A stretch of DNA of 6,361 bases from Nitrospira lenta (GTDB lineage: Bacteria > Nitrospirota > Nitrospiria > Nitrospirales > Nitrospiraceae). The stretch's first letter is position 1; every line of letters begins with the position of its first letter. Shown here piece by piece: positions 6,129 through 6,361 of this stretch. Under the pieces are notes generated by a model. That model worked only from the letters and a program-made list of their open reading frames with translations. It was not told the origin of the DNA and searched no databases. The stretch lies in NCBI GenBank assembly GCA_945906715.1, contig CAMDRK010000160.1, positions 1-6,361 on the forward strand. The letters are read 5' to 3'. The position numbers and the translations under genes are program-made.

Positions 6129-6161
6129 GGATGGGCGCAGTTGAAGTCACCCTGCCCATCC
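6129..6161. repeat. Small inverted repeat upstream of ureA
   Basis: GGATGGGC (6129-6136) and GCCCATCC (6154-6161) pair perfectly over 8 bp around a 17-nt loop. It overlaps the candidate ureA promoter, so it could be an operator-like palindrome or an RNA hairpin; nothing in the window distinguishes these, and chance is possible. Confidence 0.45.
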
Positions 6162-6170
6162 CGGTACTAT
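6141..6170 (+). promoter_or_regulatory. Weak candidate sigma-70-type promoter for ureA
   Basis: TTGAAG (6141-6146) and TACTAT (6165-6170) are separated by 18 nt; each matches the consensus at 4 of 6 positions. The placement, 47 nt before the ureA ATG, is reasonable and would let the urease genes be transcribed apart from urt. Such matches arise often by chance, so this is only a suggestion. Confidence 0.25.
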
Positions 6171-6176
6171 TCCGCG

Positions 6177-6204
6177 CCATTGACCATAGACCATTGACCA
6201 TTGA
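6177..6204 (+). repeat. Four-unit 7-bp tandem repeat before ureA
   Basis: Adjacent heptamers CCATTGA, CCATAGA, CCATTGA, CCATTGA with one variable base. The array runs directly into the ureA ribosome-binding site. It resembles short tandem heptamer repeats known from intergenic DNA of some other bacteria, and shares the core ATAGACCA (6186-6193) with the 9-bp array before urtE. Confidence 0.85.
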
Positions 6205-6209
6205 CGGAG
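6205..6209 (+). promoter_or_regulatory. Ribosome-binding site of ureA
   Basis: CGGAG lies 7 nt before the ATG at 6217, the best-spaced ribosome-binding site in the window. Confidence 0.7.
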
Positions 6210-6216
6210 TTCGACG

Positions 6217-6361
6217 ATGCATCTGACACCACGGGAACAAGAGAAGCTTCTGATTTATGTCGCGGCGAACTTGGCTAAGGAGCGCAAGGCGCGCGGGTTG
6301 ACGTTGAATCATCCGGAAGCGGTGGCGTTTATTACTGCCGCGATTCTGGAGGGTATCCGCG
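6217..6361 (+). CDS. ureA: Urease subunit gamma UreA (3' end outside window)
   Basis: Small structural subunit of nickel-dependent urease, which hydrolyses urea to ammonia and CO2 in the cytoplasm with UreB and UreC. The 48 visible residues begin MHLTPREQEKLLIYVAANLA and continue with K-E-R-K-A-R-G-L-T-L-N-H-P-E-A-V-A, the very conserved UreA N-terminus; the full protein is normally about 100 residues, so roughly half is present. The frame is open to the window edge. The start is fixed by the well-spaced CGGAG and by the conserved MxLTPxE opening. It follows urtE on the same strand after a 228-nt gap rich in structure, so it may be read through from urt, have its own promoter, or both. ureB, ureC and accessory genes are expected downstream but not seen. 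Confidence 0.96.
   Translation, partial: MHLTPREQEKLLIYVAANLAKERKARGLTLNHPEAVAFITAAILEGIR

Noticed and set aside
5566..6312. 248-residue minus-strand open frame spanning the end of urtE, the hairpin and the start of ureA
   Set aside because: It crosses two certain genes and a palindrome, and its sequence is low-complexity and unlike any family I recognise.

Overview
The window carries a urea-uptake operon running into a urease operon, all on the + strand: urtA (5' end outside the window), urtB, urtC, urtD, urtE, then the first 48 codons of ureA. UrtA is the periplasmic urea-binding protein, UrtB and UrtC are the membrane permeases, and UrtD and UrtE are the two ATPases of a LIV/HAAT-type ABC importer. 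UreA is the gamma subunit of urease, which hydrolyses the imported urea to ammonia and CO2. The layout therefore reads as one 'capture, import, hydrolyse' module for using urea as a nitrogen source, or as an ammonia source for a nitrifier.

The organism is probably a Gram-negative bacterium of moderately high GC content. The urt-ure linkage, the protein sequences and the intergenic repeat style (palindromes built on GGGGACAGGC) together make me think of Nitrospira (nitrite-oxidising or comammox). This is recognition from memory and inference; no marker gene in the window proves it.

Layout: urtA 1-1315; gap 1316-1469 with an 80-bp nested inverted repeat; urtB 1470-3020; gap 3021-3234 almost filled by a cluster of REP-like palindromes; urtC 3235-4392; a 1-nt gap; urtD 4394-5170; gap 5171-5277 with a 9-bp tandem array and matching inverted copies; urtE 5278-5988; gap 5989-6216 with a 97-nt GC-rich hairpin, a smaller hairpin, a 7-bp tandem array and a weak candidate promoter; ureA from 6217. 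No stretch above 300 bp lacks a gene.

The genes themselves are ordinary and intact. The unusual content is between them: four of the five gaps hold repeats or palindromes, of at least four different kinds, and the only gap without any is the 1-nt urtC-urtD junction. The structures could tune mRNA stability and subunit ratios, or simply be tolerated repeat insertions. I do not see a previously undescribed enzyme system here.
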